Shown here piece after piece: positions 9,094 to 17,043 of a stretch of DNA of 64,000 nt. The DNA comes from Fontibacillus phaseoli (lineage in GTDB: Bacteria; Bacillota; Bacilli; Paenibacillales; Paenibacillaceae): positions 1 to 64,000 of the forward strand of contig NZ_QPJW01000015.1 of the NCBI RefSeq assembly GCF_003337355.1, read 5' to 3'. Below the pieces are notes generated by a model. That model made no database searches and had not been told where the DNA came from. It saw nothing but the letters and a program-made list of their open reading frames with translations. Made by a program: the position numbers and the translations under genes. Position 1 is the stretch's first letter. Every line of letters begins with the position of its first letter.

Positions 9094-9927
9094 TTAAATC
9101 ATCCAATGCTGCCAGTCGCTTTGCTTCGCTTCAATTCCGCCAAGCCACTCGCACGTCTTCCGGAGCAGTTGTTCCCGGGTATCTGCGGAGGAATACGTAT
9201 GGTCCGCCTGGAAAATGATCTCTTTGTCGCAGCGGCCTTCCGGCCGCATCCAGAACACCTTTTGATATAGGAACGCATAGTCGGTCGGAATGGAATCGTC
9301 GGAAGTACCATGAATAACCAATACATCGCCCGTAAATTTGACCGCTTCCTGAAATGGTTGATAGGTACCGAGCGATTCGAAAAACACGGGGGTCAGCCCA
9401 TAGCCCAAATAATCGGCCGATCCTTCCTTGATCGACTGGTCGTACACTTTGCGTCCGGTAATTTTTACGATATCGTTAAACGGATAACCGACGGCGGACC
9501 AGAGAACAAGGTTTTTAACCCGCCGGTCCCGGGCGGCTGTGAGCAGCGCGACCATGCCGCCAAGGCTGTGACCGATCAGCGTCACCCGGGTCGGATCGAT
9601 GTCGCCGATGCCGAGCGCGTAATCCAGCACCGCTCTGGTTTGGGCGATCATGGAGTCGATTCCTTCCCGCCCGTAGTCGCCGCTGCTCTCTCCGCAGCCG
9701 ATATAATCGAATCTGACGACCAGGTGACCTTGTTCCGCAAGGTCCCGCGCAGTCTTCACGAACAATCGGTCTACCCCGATCCGGCTCCCGACAAATCCGT
9801 GGCAAATAACAACGAGCGGAACACGATCCTTGCACCGCCCCGTAGACTTAACAGCTGCTGCATAGTGAACGCTGGCCGCAATCTGTTCTTCGCCATGATG
9901 AATAATGATTTGCCGTTCCATTTCCAT
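9094..9927 (-). CDS. Alpha/beta hydrolase, esterase-like
   Basis: A 277-residue serine hydrolase. The triad can be placed: S121 in GHSLGG, an aspartate at 210-211 in HGTSDDSIP, and H243 in ADHTYSS. CHGFVGSR (42-49) supplies the oxyanion loop. The layout resembles bacterial feruloyl/cinnamoyl esterases and related acyl hydrolases, but the substrate cannot be read from sequence. No other catabolic gene is adjacent. Cytoplasmic, with no signal peptide. Confidence 0.85.
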   Translation of the reverse strand: MEMERQIIIHHGEEQIAASVHYAAAVKSTGRCKDRVPLVVICHGFVGSRIGVDRLFVKTARDLAEQGHLVVRFDYIGCGESSGDYGREGIDSMIAQTRAVLDYALGIGDIDPTRVTLIGHSLGGMVALLTAARDRRVKNLVLWSAVGYPFNDIVKITGRKVYDQSIKEGSADYLGYGLTPVFFESLGTYQPFQEAVKFTGDVLVIHGTSDDSIPTDYAFLYQKVFWMRPEGRCDKEIIFQADHTYSSADTREQLLRKTCEWLGGIEAKQSDWQHWMI

Positions 9928-10037
9928 TCCCCCTGTACTTGCAATGCTAATTTTATATTAATCCGATAAGTTTAATGTGAATAATATTTAAACTTATCTT
10001 AGCATCGCCCCAACAGGGTGTCAATCCTCTTCCTAAT

Positions 10038-10259
10038 TCATTCATACGATTGGCTAAAATAGCTCTTGGTCAGTTCATTTCCTTCCCATTGATTCATAAA
10101 GAGATAGTCCTCAGGCTGGCTCGGGCCCGCAGATAGTTCATCTCCCGTAATTGATTCCATTGTTTCTTCTTCGCCCACGACTTCCTCCAGGCCCCCCCGG
10201 GAATGGCTGTTTAATAAATAACGGCGGGTCAGTTCCGATTCATATTTATCGTTGTCCAT
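10038..10259 (-). CDS. Small acidic hypothetical protein
   Basis: A 73-residue acidic protein of unknown family, rich in Glu, Ser and Gly. It has no membrane segment or cysteine and ends in aromatic motifs (DYLFMNQWEGNELTKSYFSQ). A strong AAGGAGG site lies 11 nt before the ATG, which is the main evidence that it is real. It is isolated between the hydrolase and DUF1129 genes. Confidence 0.6.
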   Translation of the reverse strand: MDNDKYESELTRRYLLNSHSRGGLEEVVGEEETMESITGDELSAGPSQPEDYLFMNQWEGNELTKSYFSQSYE

Positions 10260-10477
10260 ACCTCTGATGCCTCCTTCTACTTTTGCTGTAGTTTCGACAG
10301 GGAGGAAGACATTTTATTCCCTGTTCAAAAAATAGACAAACTTCCGCCCCGCAAAGCTCCCGAACTTCTTCTTTTCCCCTGGTTATGGCTTATATATCTT
10401 ACTTTGGATGCGAAGTTCCTGGATCCTGATTCTTCAGTCATATAAGGCCGACCACGAACGGTCACTTCCGAGGACCC

Positions 10478-10507
10478 TTGCGAAAGTGACAAAATTTGCA
10501 GTATACT
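10478..10507 (+). promoter_or_regulatory. Probable sigma-A promoter of the DUF1129 gene
   Basis: TTGCGA (10478-10483) and TATACT (10502-10507) are 18 bp apart and lie 80 nt before the TTG start at 10587. The rest of the 10260-10586 gap shows no gene or clear structure. Confidence 0.45.
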
Positions 10508-10586
10508 ACTGGAGAAAATCGGAAAATTTAAATGCAAAATGGGAGATTCAATCAAGATTTGCACAGCTTGGGAGGAGAGGAAATCA

Positions 10587-11288
10587 TTGTACATTCATGA
10601 GATGATTCATGAAACTAAAATGTTAAGACAGCAAATGAACCCGGCTAATGAGTCCTATTTCGGGGAAATGGTCATGTACATCCGATCCGGTTCGAGTTCC
10701 TTGACGGAAGCAAAGGGAGAAGAAGTGCTGCTGGGATTGGCCAAGCAAATCATTAAGAATCAGGATAAAGGCATTTCCGCCGCAGACCTCTTTGGACCGG
10801 ACGCAGCCGCCTACTGCGAACAACTCGTGGATGACGTCAACATGCGTAAACCGCGCAGTACGAAGGATAAAATCAAGTATTACACGATGATCCCCTGGGT
10901 TGCCTTGACCTGGGTGTTCTTTATCTACATGATTACCGGATTTTTCAGCAAGTGGTTCGGCGGGGAATTGGAATATACCCTGATCAGCAGCGCTTCGTTG
11001 CTGCTGATTGCCGGGCTTTCCATCGTGTTGATGGAACTGGTCACCCGATTTCTCGGTCCCACGACTAAAAAACACGAGGAGGAACAACAAGCCACGGTCG
11101 CCTCTCGCAAATTCGATCCGAAGGCTTTCGCCATGTACCTCGTCATCGCGGTCGGCCTAGTCGCCATAGGACTGCTATTGGGCCGGATCATGCCCTCCTT
11201 TACCGTGTCGCCCTGGGACAGCTTGATCATCTTTGTCATCGGGATCCTGGGGCAGAAATTCATTTTCGGGCGGCGAACCAAATCATAA
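10587..11288 (+). CDS. DUF1129 family membrane protein
   Basis: A 233-residue protein. The N-terminal half is soluble and helical (residues about 10-85, with NPANESYFGEM and the block ending in ADLFGPDAAAYC), typical of DUF1129. Four predicted membrane helices follow, from YTMIPWVALTWVFFIYMI to SLIIFVIGILGQKFIF. The function of the family is unknown. The TTG at 10587 is preferred because GGAGGAGAGG ends 6 nt before it; an ATG 15 nt further on is the alternative. It converges on the esterase gene with a shared terminator. Confidence 0.75.
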   Translation: MYIHEMIHETKMLRQQMNPANESYFGEMVMYIRSGSSSLTEAKGEEVLLGLAKQIIKNQDKGISAADLFGPDAAAYCEQLVDDVNMRKPRSTKDKIKYYTMIPWVALTWVFFIYMITGFFSKWFGGELEYTLISSASLLLIAGLSIVLMELVTRFLGPTTKKHEEEQQATVASRKFDPKAFAMYLVIAVGLVAIGLLLGRIMPSFTVSPWDSLIIFVIGILGQKFIFGRRTKS

Positions 11289-11314
11289 CATCATAACCTG
11301 TATCAAAACCTAAA

Positions 11315-11357
11315 AAGGAGCCCGGCTGCCATGTAATGGCTTCCGGGCTCCTTCTGT
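11315..11357. terminator. Strong bidirectional terminator
   Basis: AAGGAGCCCGG (11315-11325) pairs with CCGGGCTCCTT (11343-11353). The inner GCCAT and ATGGC extend the stem. A and T runs flank it on either side, so it can serve both convergent genes. Confidence 0.75.
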
Positions 11358-11372
11358 TTGCTTGCTGCACAT

Positions 11373-12755
11373 TTATTTGACAGGGGTTGGCGCTTTAACC
11401 TTGTCAATGACGATAATTCCGTCGTATTGCTCCTTAGGGATGAATCGCATCACATTCGGCAGAACCTGCTCTGTGGTCATTCCGTCCTCGGAAGCATAGA
11501 TCTGCCTGAACATCCATGAATTCTGCTGGTTCATCACTTGTTGAGTACTCAAATCAATAAATGAGTTCGCATAACCGCTCTGCATCACCAGGTGCTCGAG
11601 GCTTCCTTTTATCGCGGGCTGGATGGTAAAGGGCTTATTCGAAGTAATGGTCGCCGATGAGCCTCGATTCATGTAAAGCCCGATCACGTACATTTTGTCT
11701 TTCAGCTTCCGATGCATTAATTCGCCCATGCTCGTAAAGCTGTTAATCCATTTCCCTTCTTCCTTAACCAGCATTTTCGAAGTGTTTTTGGCCAAATGAT
11801 CATTGTGGGCCCATAGAATCACTTTTTTTCCTGGATACAGCGTCTTCATTACCCACTCCAGATTTTCGGTCATTAAGATGTCCCGGGAGGAATATACGTC
11901 CTTTACATCCTCCAACCCACTCTCCAAAAAGGCGACATGATCGCTTAATGATTTCAGAAAAACATCATCGATATGAGGCTGGTCAGGATAATAAGCTTTT
12001 AGTTCGTTGCGGTTCCGCTCAACATACTTGATGACCTCCTCGTATTGAGGCACATACTTGTCGATCACGGCCTGCATTTCCTTTAAGTAAGCCGGATCCT
12101 TGCTGAAAGGGGCGCCGGGGTATTTATTGAGAACATCGTACCAATCCGTGATCGCCTGCAGTTCCATCTGGAAAAAGGCTTTCCCTTTGTCGAAGTTCAG
12201 CTTTGCGATCCCCTCGCCAATAAACTGGGTCAAATAAGCGCTCGTAAACTGGTTGTCATATCCCGCCAGGTACAGCGGGTCGTCCCCCTTGCCCTGCTCC
12301 TTGATATAATCGAACAACTCCAAGGTTTCCTTGGAATGCCAGATCGGAAATATCGAAGCGCCCATCATCTCCTCCGCAGAAAGGGAATCCTGAGTCTCGA
12401 ATACGGCGACCGCATCCCCCATTCCCGATTCGAAAGCGATGACGTCAAAATCCATCTCTTCGTGCAAAAATTTGATTAGTCTTGTTTTTATGCTGCTGTA
12501 CTCCGCCACGTTGTGAAAATTCTCCCCGAGGCTTACTACCGTCTTGTTCTTCAACAGCGGTTTCAGAAAGGCGAGGTCGCTAAAATCCTCGGACTCCAGC
12601 GACTTCAACTCATGAGCGTTTTGCCGCAACCATTCCTTTTGACCACGTTCAGCCGCTGCCGAAGCGTTTGCGGGGACCTGCAGTATGGAACAGGCAACAA
12701 TTATAGATAACATTACTCCGACCAGTTTATTCAAACCCATTTTCATCTGATTCAC
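11373..12755 (-). CDS. Secreted erythromycin-esterase family protein
   Basis: A 460-residue protein with a signal peptide (hydrophobic core VGVMLSIIVACSIL, cleavage near ANASA at about 32), then an erythromycin-esterase-like domain. The family's Glu/His pattern appears in SLGENFHNVAEYSSIK and FDVIAFESGMGD near residues 75-110, and a later histidine occurs in LWAHNDHLAKN. True Ere enzymes hydrolyse the macrolide lactone; most chromosomal relatives have no proven substrate, so resistance is not implied. A GTG at 12755 follows GGGAG closely, and the ATG three codons later (12746) is an equally good start. Confidence 0.8.
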   Translation of the reverse strand: MNQMKMGLNKLVGVMLSIIVACSILQVPANASAAAERGQKEWLRQNAHELKSLESEDFSDLAFLKPLLKNKTVVSLGENFHNVAEYSSIKTRLIKFLHEEMDFDVIAFESGMGDAVAVFETQDSLSAEEMMGASIFPIWHSKETLELFDYIKEQGKGDDPLYLAGYDNQFTSAYLTQFIGEGIAKLNFDKGKAFFQMELQAITDWYDVLNKYPGAPFSKDPAYLKEMQAVIDKYVPQYEEVIKYVERNRNELKAYYPDQPHIDDVFLKSLSDHVAFLESGLEDVKDVYSSRDILMTENLEWVMKTLYPGKKVILWAHNDHLAKNTSKMLVKEEGKWINSFTSMGELMHRKLKDKMYVIGLYMNRGSSATITSNKPFTIQPAIKGSLEHLVMQSGYANSFIDLSTQQVMNQQNSWMFRQIYASEDGMTTEQVLPNVMRFIPKEQYDGIIVIDKVKAPTPVK

Positions 12756-12773
12756 ACATCTCCCGGCATATCT

Positions 12774-13526
12774 CTATATTTTTATTTTTTTACTCAACAA
12801 ATATATAACGGCATAGAACATCATCCCCGCGTACAGGGCTTCCATCAAGAACGGAGCCCAGTCCAGAATAGGACTGCCGCTCGTTATCTGAACAACCTGA
12901 TCATTCGTACCCGCTTGAAAAACTTTATAGCCTAGAATGGAAGAATCGCTATTCCCGAACAGCAGACCCTCGAACCAGCTCATCAAGGTAATGATCACGA
13001 AAAAAGAGAAAATTCCAATCCAAGTTCCGGCTTTTCCCCGCACGCTGATGCTCGCACCGATGGTAATGGACGTGAACAAGATCAGTAATAGAAAAATACA
13101 ATTCCACGCCATAGCCAATACAAGCAGGAGCCAATCCTTCCAGCTTGCCAGTCCCAGAAAATGATTGAACGACATGCTCGAATAATAGATATATATCAGG
13201 GCGTGTACGAGCATTATGACCCCAAACGCAGCAGCCGAAATCATGCCGAGCAGCAGTGAAGAAAGTAAGGTTCGGGCCGGGTGAACCGGCAGCAGTCTGC
13301 GGTTGTATGCTTTGATATTGGCTTCAAAGGTTTTGCAAACGAGCACCAGCAGGATAATGCCTGCCGCTAAATACAACATCACCGAGAAGGCGATCATCAC
13401 CCTCTCGTCCCAACCCTTTATATTTCCGATGACTGCCAACAGGGTTTGAACAATCACCAGAACTACCGCTATGCCTGAAAAGGTATTGGCATTCCGTTTC
13501 CAATCGTATTTCAGGAGTTTCATCAT
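12774..13526 (-). CDS. ABC-2 type permease of the second transporter
   Basis: A 250-residue membrane protein with about six helices and no nucleotide-binding motif. Its start overlaps the stop of the preceding ATPase gene by 4 bp (ATGA), so the two form one transporter. It is the last gene of the five-gene operon that starts at 16399. Operons with this arrangement and a YtrA-like repressor in Bacilli respond to cell-wall antibiotics, but the substrate here is unknown. No terminator of strength follows before the esterase gene. Confidence 0.75.
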   Translation of the reverse strand: MMKLLKYDWKRNANTFSGIAVVLVIVQTLLAVIGNIKGWDERVMIAFSVMLYLAAGIILLVLVCKTFEANIKAYNRRLLPVHPARTLLSSLLLGMISAAAFGVIMLVHALIYIYYSSMSFNHFLGLASWKDWLLLVLAMAWNCIFLLLILFTSITIGASISVRGKAGTWIGIFSFFVIITLMSWFEGLLFGNSDSSILGYKVFQAGTNDQVVQITSGSPILDWAPFLMEALYAGMMFYAVIYLLSKKIKI

Positions 13527-14221
13527 TCCGCAAACACCTCTTTGAACATGTCATCCACGCTTTTTCCGTGTTTAAGCCGCAAACCCTCTACTTCTTCCTG
13601 TAGAACGACCTCTCCGTCACGGATAAAAATCACTTCATCAAAAATCCGTTCAATATCCCGAACGAGATGGGTCGAGATCAGCAGGCTGCTATCCTCGCTA
13701 TAAAATTCCACGATGGCATCCAAAATTTTGGTCCGGGCTACGGGATCAACCCCGCCGATCGGTTCATCCAGCAAATAAAGCTTGGCCTGGCGCGACAGCG
13801 TTAACGTCAATTGCAACCGTTCATTCATGCCTTTCGACAGCGAACTGACCCGATCGCGTTCATGCAAATTCATGAAGTCGAGCATTTTCCTTGCCTTTTC
13901 CTCATCGAAATCGGAGTAAAAATCGCGGTAGAACCCCACCGCATCCCGGACCTTCATCCACGACTCCGTCAACGGATGGTCCGGCATGAAAGATACCACC
14001 GATTTCGTAGCGAGTCCGACCGGTACGCCCATGACGGTCGTCGTTCCCGCAGAAGCCGGCATCAGTCCCGCGGCTATTTTCATCAGCGTGCTCTTACCGC
14101 TGCCGTTCGTGCCCAGCAGCCCGATAATTTTCCCGGGTTCCACGCCGAAAGATATATTGTTTAGCGCCGACTTGGAACGGTATGACTTCGACACTCCCTT
14201 AAACTCCAATAGTTTTTCCAC
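13523..14221 (-). CDS. ABC transporter ATPase, YtrB-like
   Basis: A 232-residue ATP-binding subunit. Walker A is GTNGSGKST (37-45), the signature is SSLSKGMNERLQL, and Walker B is YLLDEPIGGVD. It is short at the C-terminus, like YtrB-type subunits. It lies 29 nt after the GntR gene and overlaps its permease gene by 4 bp. The non-standard signature (SKGM in place of SGGQ) also occurs in this subfamily. Confidence 0.88.
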   Translation of the reverse strand: MEKLLEFKGVSKSYRSKSALNNISFGVEPGKIIGLLGTNGSGKSTLMKIAAGLMPASAGTTTVMGVPVGLATKSVVSFMPDHPLTESWMKVRDAVGFYRDFYSDFDEEKARKMLDFMNLHERDRVSSLSKGMNERLQLTLTLSRQAKLYLLDEPIGGVDPVARTKILDAIVEFYSEDSSLLISTHLVRDIERIFDEVIFIRDGEVVLQEEVEGLRLKHGKSVDDMFKEVFAE

Positions 14222-14250
14222 CCTTGTTTCACACCTCCCTTGACAGCTGA

Positions 14251-14625
14251 TTACGGACGTTCCTCCGAATTCACGGCTTCGGCGACAATCGCCGCGATAT
14301 CCTCGCTCGAAAAACCAAGCTCCTGCATCCCTTTAATGAACCGCTCCAGCAAATCGCCGGCCATCTCTTTTTTTATCGTCATAATTTTATGTTCCTCACT
14401 TGTCACGTATCTTCCGAGACCTCGTTTCGTTTCTACGACCGCTTCGCGTTCCAACTCCTGAAACGTGCGCTGCACGGTGTTCGGATTAATCTGCAGCTCG
14501 GCAGCCATTTCCCGTACGGAGGGAATCTTATCTCCCGCTTTTAGCCTTCCGGTTACAATCTCCCGTTTGATAAAATCCATTATTTGCATGTAGATCGGCA
14601 GATTATTGTCAAATTCCACAGTCAC
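14251..14625 (-). CDS. GntR family repressor, YtrA type
   Basis: A 124-residue regulator with an N-terminal winged helix (GDKIPSVREMAAELQINPNT at about 33-52, then VQRTFQELE) and only a short C-terminal helical tail, as in the YtrA subfamily. It is encoded in the middle of the ABC operon, between the two transporters, and should repress it by binding the palindrome at 16416-16447. The start is GTG, with AAAGGAAGGG about 7 nt before it. The inducing signal is unknown; cell-envelope stress is the usual theme for relatives. Confidence 0.88.
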   Translation of the reverse strand: MTVEFDNNLPIYMQIMDFIKREIVTGRLKAGDKIPSVREMAAELQINPNTVQRTFQELEREAVVETKRGLGRYVTSEEHKIMTIKKEMAGDLLERFIKGMQELGFSSEDIAAIVAEAVNSEERP

Positions 14626-14664
14626 AATCGGGCCCTTCCTTTCCGCCCGTATTCAGGCCATTTA

Positions 14665-15429
14665 TTAAGCGACATCCCGTTTTTTAAACGTAACAAAGCT
14701 TGTTCCAAGAAACAAGACCATATATACCGCAAGCACGATCAGCGAGAACGCCAGCGTCATGCCCTGAATCGGCGGAGTGCCGCCTTCCAGATATACCGAC
14801 AAGTCCACGTTCGTGAAGAGAACGTACTTAATAATGTCGTATCTCGATAATAAACCGACGACCAGGCTCTCGATCAGAACCAGAATCATGCCGACTCCAA
14901 TCGTAGCCCCGGTAGAACGGGTCAATACGCCGATCATAAACGTAACCGTAACATAGATCAGACTATACGCCAGTTGAACCAGTAAGGATAAAAAAACGTC
15001 ATTCCATCCGAGTTCCCTGGCATGAAGACCGAACAACAATCCTCCCGTGAGAAGCGAGAAGCCGGCCGCAAACAGGGACAAAGACAAAATGTAAACCAGT
15101 ACGGACACGTATTTGGCGGCCAGAATTTTGCTCCGGCTCTGCGCCCGGATCAGGAGGAGCTTAATCGTCCCCAGGCTATGTTCTTTGGGCACGGAACCGG
15201 CCGTCCCGATGATCGCCAGGAATGTAAGCAACTGCCCCATGCCGTTTTTAGTAAACATAGCGGACGTGAATTCCAGGCCTGTAGGCATTCCTTCAGCCGA
15301 ACCGAATTGTTTCATCATAAAAGCTACCAGCGCAATAACAACGGCTATTGCTGCGTAAGGGATAAAGAAACTGCGTTTCTTGAACATTTTCAGCCATTCA
15401 TTCGTTACCAATTTTCCGAAACTAAGCAA
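14665..15429 (-). CDS. ABC-2 type permease of the first transporter
   Basis: A 254-residue integral membrane protein with about six helices. After the N-terminal KKRSFFIPYAAIAVVIALVAF come GTAGSVPKEHSLGTIKLLLI, the cytoplasmic loop typical of ABC-2 permeases of the bacitracin-exporter type, and four more hydrophobic segments. It overlaps the ATPase gene by 8 bp, so the pair are translated together. It lacks recognisable substrate residues. Confidence 0.82.
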   Translation of the reverse strand: MLSFGKLVTNEWLKMFKKRSFFIPYAAIAVVIALVAFMMKQFGSAEGMPTGLEFTSAMFTKNGMGQLLTFLAIIGTAGSVPKEHSLGTIKLLLIRAQSRSKILAAKYVSVLVYILSLSLFAAGFSLLTGGLLFGLHARELGWNDVFLSLLVQLAYSLIYVTVTFMIGVLTRSTGATIGVGMILVLIESLVVGLLSRYDIIKYVLFTNVDLSVYLEGGTPPIQGMTLAFSLIVLAVYMVLFLGTSFVTFKKRDVA

Positions 15430-16399
15430 TGCGGTTCCCTCCCGTCCATTTCAAGAACTCATCTTCAAGCGATTCCTTGATCTCCTCGATCCGATACAGG
15501 GCGATTCCTTCGGCGCCAAGCGCTCCTACCACCCTCGGAATATAAGCATCCCGGACCGAAATGATCACTTCGTTCTTTTCTTCCGACACCTTCAGAATCG
15601 AAATTTCCTCCATCCGTTCCAGCCGTGCCTTCGCCCGTTCCGCGTCATCCACCCGGAAAGCGACATTAACCCGTTCAGCCGGCGTCCCGTCTTCACCCGA
15701 AGCTCCAAGACTTTGAACCGTGACCAGCTTGCCTTCCTGAATCACCACGACCCGGCTGCACATCAGCTCCATTTCCGCCAGCAAATGGCTGGACACGAGC
15801 ACCGAAATGCCTTCTTCGTTCGCAATCCGCTTCAGGTAATCGCGCATTTCGCGAATCCCCGCCGGATCGAGGCCGTTCGTCGGTTCGTCCAGGATGAGGA
15901 TCGACGGTTCATGTAACAGTGCTTGTGCAATTCCTAAACGTTGCCGCATCCCGAGCGAATAGGCCTTCACTTTTTTCTTCATCGCGTTTTCAAGCCCGAC
16001 CAGCTTCACTACATCACGGATTCGTTCCTCCGTAATTCCTTCCGTCATCCGCTGATACTGTTTCAGGTTATCGTGACCGGTCATATAGGGATAAAATTCC
16101 GGGTTTTCGATGATCCCGCCTACATGGGCAATCGCTCCGGCAAAATCATTCCGGATGCTCTTCCCCTTGACCAGCACGTCTCCCTCCGTCATTCCGATCA
16201 AACCTACGATCATCCGGATCGTCGTCGTTTTCCCCGCCCCGTTCGGTCCAAGCAATCCGACGATTTCTCCTCTATGCATCTCAAAAGAAAGCCGGTCAAC
16301 AATGTTCCGGTTTTTAATCCGCTTGGTTACTCCTTTAACAGAAAGCACAGGTGCATTGTCCGTGTTTTCATGTAAAGAATGTTCGTTCATTACATTCAC
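15422..16399 (-). CDS. ABC transporter ATPase, BcrA-like
   Basis: A 325-residue ATP-binding subunit: Walker A GPNGAGKTT (51-59), signature YSLGMRQRLGIA, Walker B ILILDEPTNGLD, then an extra C-terminal domain of about 90 residues that ends in IKESLEDEFLKWTG. That layout is the BcrA/YxlF group of drug and peptide exporters. It is first in the operon, with TTAAGGAG about 9 nt before the ATG and the promoter and operator directly upstream. Confidence 0.88.
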   Translation of the reverse strand: MNVMNEHSLHENTDNAPVLSVKGVTKRIKNRNIVDRLSFEMHRGEIVGLLGPNGAGKTTTIRMIVGLIGMTEGDVLVKGKSIRNDFAGAIAHVGGIIENPEFYPYMTGHDNLKQYQRMTEGITEERIRDVVKLVGLENAMKKKVKAYSLGMRQRLGIAQALLHEPSILILDEPTNGLDPAGIREMRDYLKRIANEEGISVLVSSHLLAEMELMCSRVVVIQEGKLVTVQSLGASGEDGTPAERVNVAFRVDDAERAKARLERMEEISILKVSEEKNEVIISVRDAYIPRVVGALGAEGIALYRIEEIKESLEDEFLKWTGGNRIA

Positions 16400-16415
16400 T
16401 CCTTAACTTTATTCG

Positions 16416-16447
16416 TACTAGTGTTATAGTTGAATAGTACACTAGTA
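16416..16447 (-). promoter_or_regulatory. Promoter with YtrA-type palindromic operator
   Basis: Arms TACTAGTGT (16416-16424) and ACACTAGTA (16439-16447) form a perfect 9-bp inverted repeat with a 14-bp centre. AGTGT and ACACT at this spacing fit YtrA-subfamily GntR sites. On the minus strand, TTGAAA (about 16448-16453) and TATAAC (about 16423-16428) form a -35/-10 pair over the palindrome, so bound repressor would block initiation. Confidence 0.7.
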
Positions 16448-16480
16448 TTTCAAATTTGTAAAGCCGATTTCTGGCAATAA

Positions 16481-16512
16481 AAAAACTGAGACTAGTTGGC
16501 CTCAGTTTTTTT
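16481..16512. terminator. Bidirectional terminator upstream of the ABC operon
   Basis: AAAAACTGAG and CTCAGTTTTT enclose a 10-nt loop, with A and T runs on either side. It would stop minus-strand transcripts running from ilvA and insulates the ABC operon promoter. Confidence 0.75.
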
Positions 16513-16563
16513 CACACGCTATGTTATGCAGGGATGCCCGGTGAACTCCGGCTGATGAGATAG

Positions 16564-16730
16564 CCTAATTCTGCTCAGAACCGTATTCTTACTCTACGGA
16601 ATACTTCTCATTTTGTGCAAAAGCCCCACTCTGCTCTGCTGAACACACCTAATTCCGTACGATAACCACACTGTGCTCTGCTGCATACCTCTTATTTCGT
16701 GCGGCAACCCTCTCTCCGCTATGGATCCCT
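16564..16730. repeat. Four degenerate tandem units of about 42 bp
   Basis: The units begin near 16564, 16607, 16649 and 16691. Each opens with a C-TAATT-like motif, carries a GTGC or GTAC segment, and ends in CTCTGCTG followed by CATACCT-like sequence. Units 2 and 3 are exactly 42 bp. The array has no start or stop structure of a gene. Confidence 0.55.
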
Positions 16731-16732
16731 TC

Positions 16733-16920
16733 TTTAACGGACACCAGGGACCTTAATTCGCCAAAATCAGTAACTTTATCATTCTAACGGACACAGCGGA
16801 CTTTATTTACTCTAAAAGAGGCCAAAATAGAGACTTTTCTTCCGGTTAAGGGCTCAGGTGTCCGTTAGATTTTTAAATCAGCGTTTTAGCATCAATTAGC
16901 GTCTCTGGTGTCCGTTAGAA
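16733..16920. repeat. Mirrored four-unit TAACGGACAC element, copy 1
   Basis: Two forward units (TAACGGACACCAGGGACCTT at about 16735 and TAACGGACACAGCGGACTTT at about 16785, 50 bp apart) are followed by two inverted units ending in GTGTCCGTTAGA (near 16858-16870) and GTGTCCGTTAGAA (near 16909-16920). The halves could pair into one long imperfect hairpin. A second copy with the same layout lies at 33831-34017. Confidence 0.75.
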
Positions 16921-16962
16921 TCAAATCGACAGTTCAGGCCAAGTCAGATCAGATCATGGCGG

Positions 16963-17034
16963 ATCAGTTCAGTCAGTTCAGTACAATTCAGTTCAGTTCA
17001 GTACAATTCAATTCAGTTCAGTTCAGACCAGTTC
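16963..17034. repeat. CAGTT/CAATT short tandem repeat
   Basis: A 5-bp period low-complexity tract (CAGTT, with CAATT variants) directly after the mirrored element and ending just before the ilvA stop. It is a candidate for length variation between strains. Confidence 0.7.
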
Positions 17035-17043
17035 CCGTACGGA

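Noticed and set aside
16564..17034. CRISPR array
   Set aside because: The repeats are degenerate, have no constant repeat with variable spacers, and no cas gene is present.
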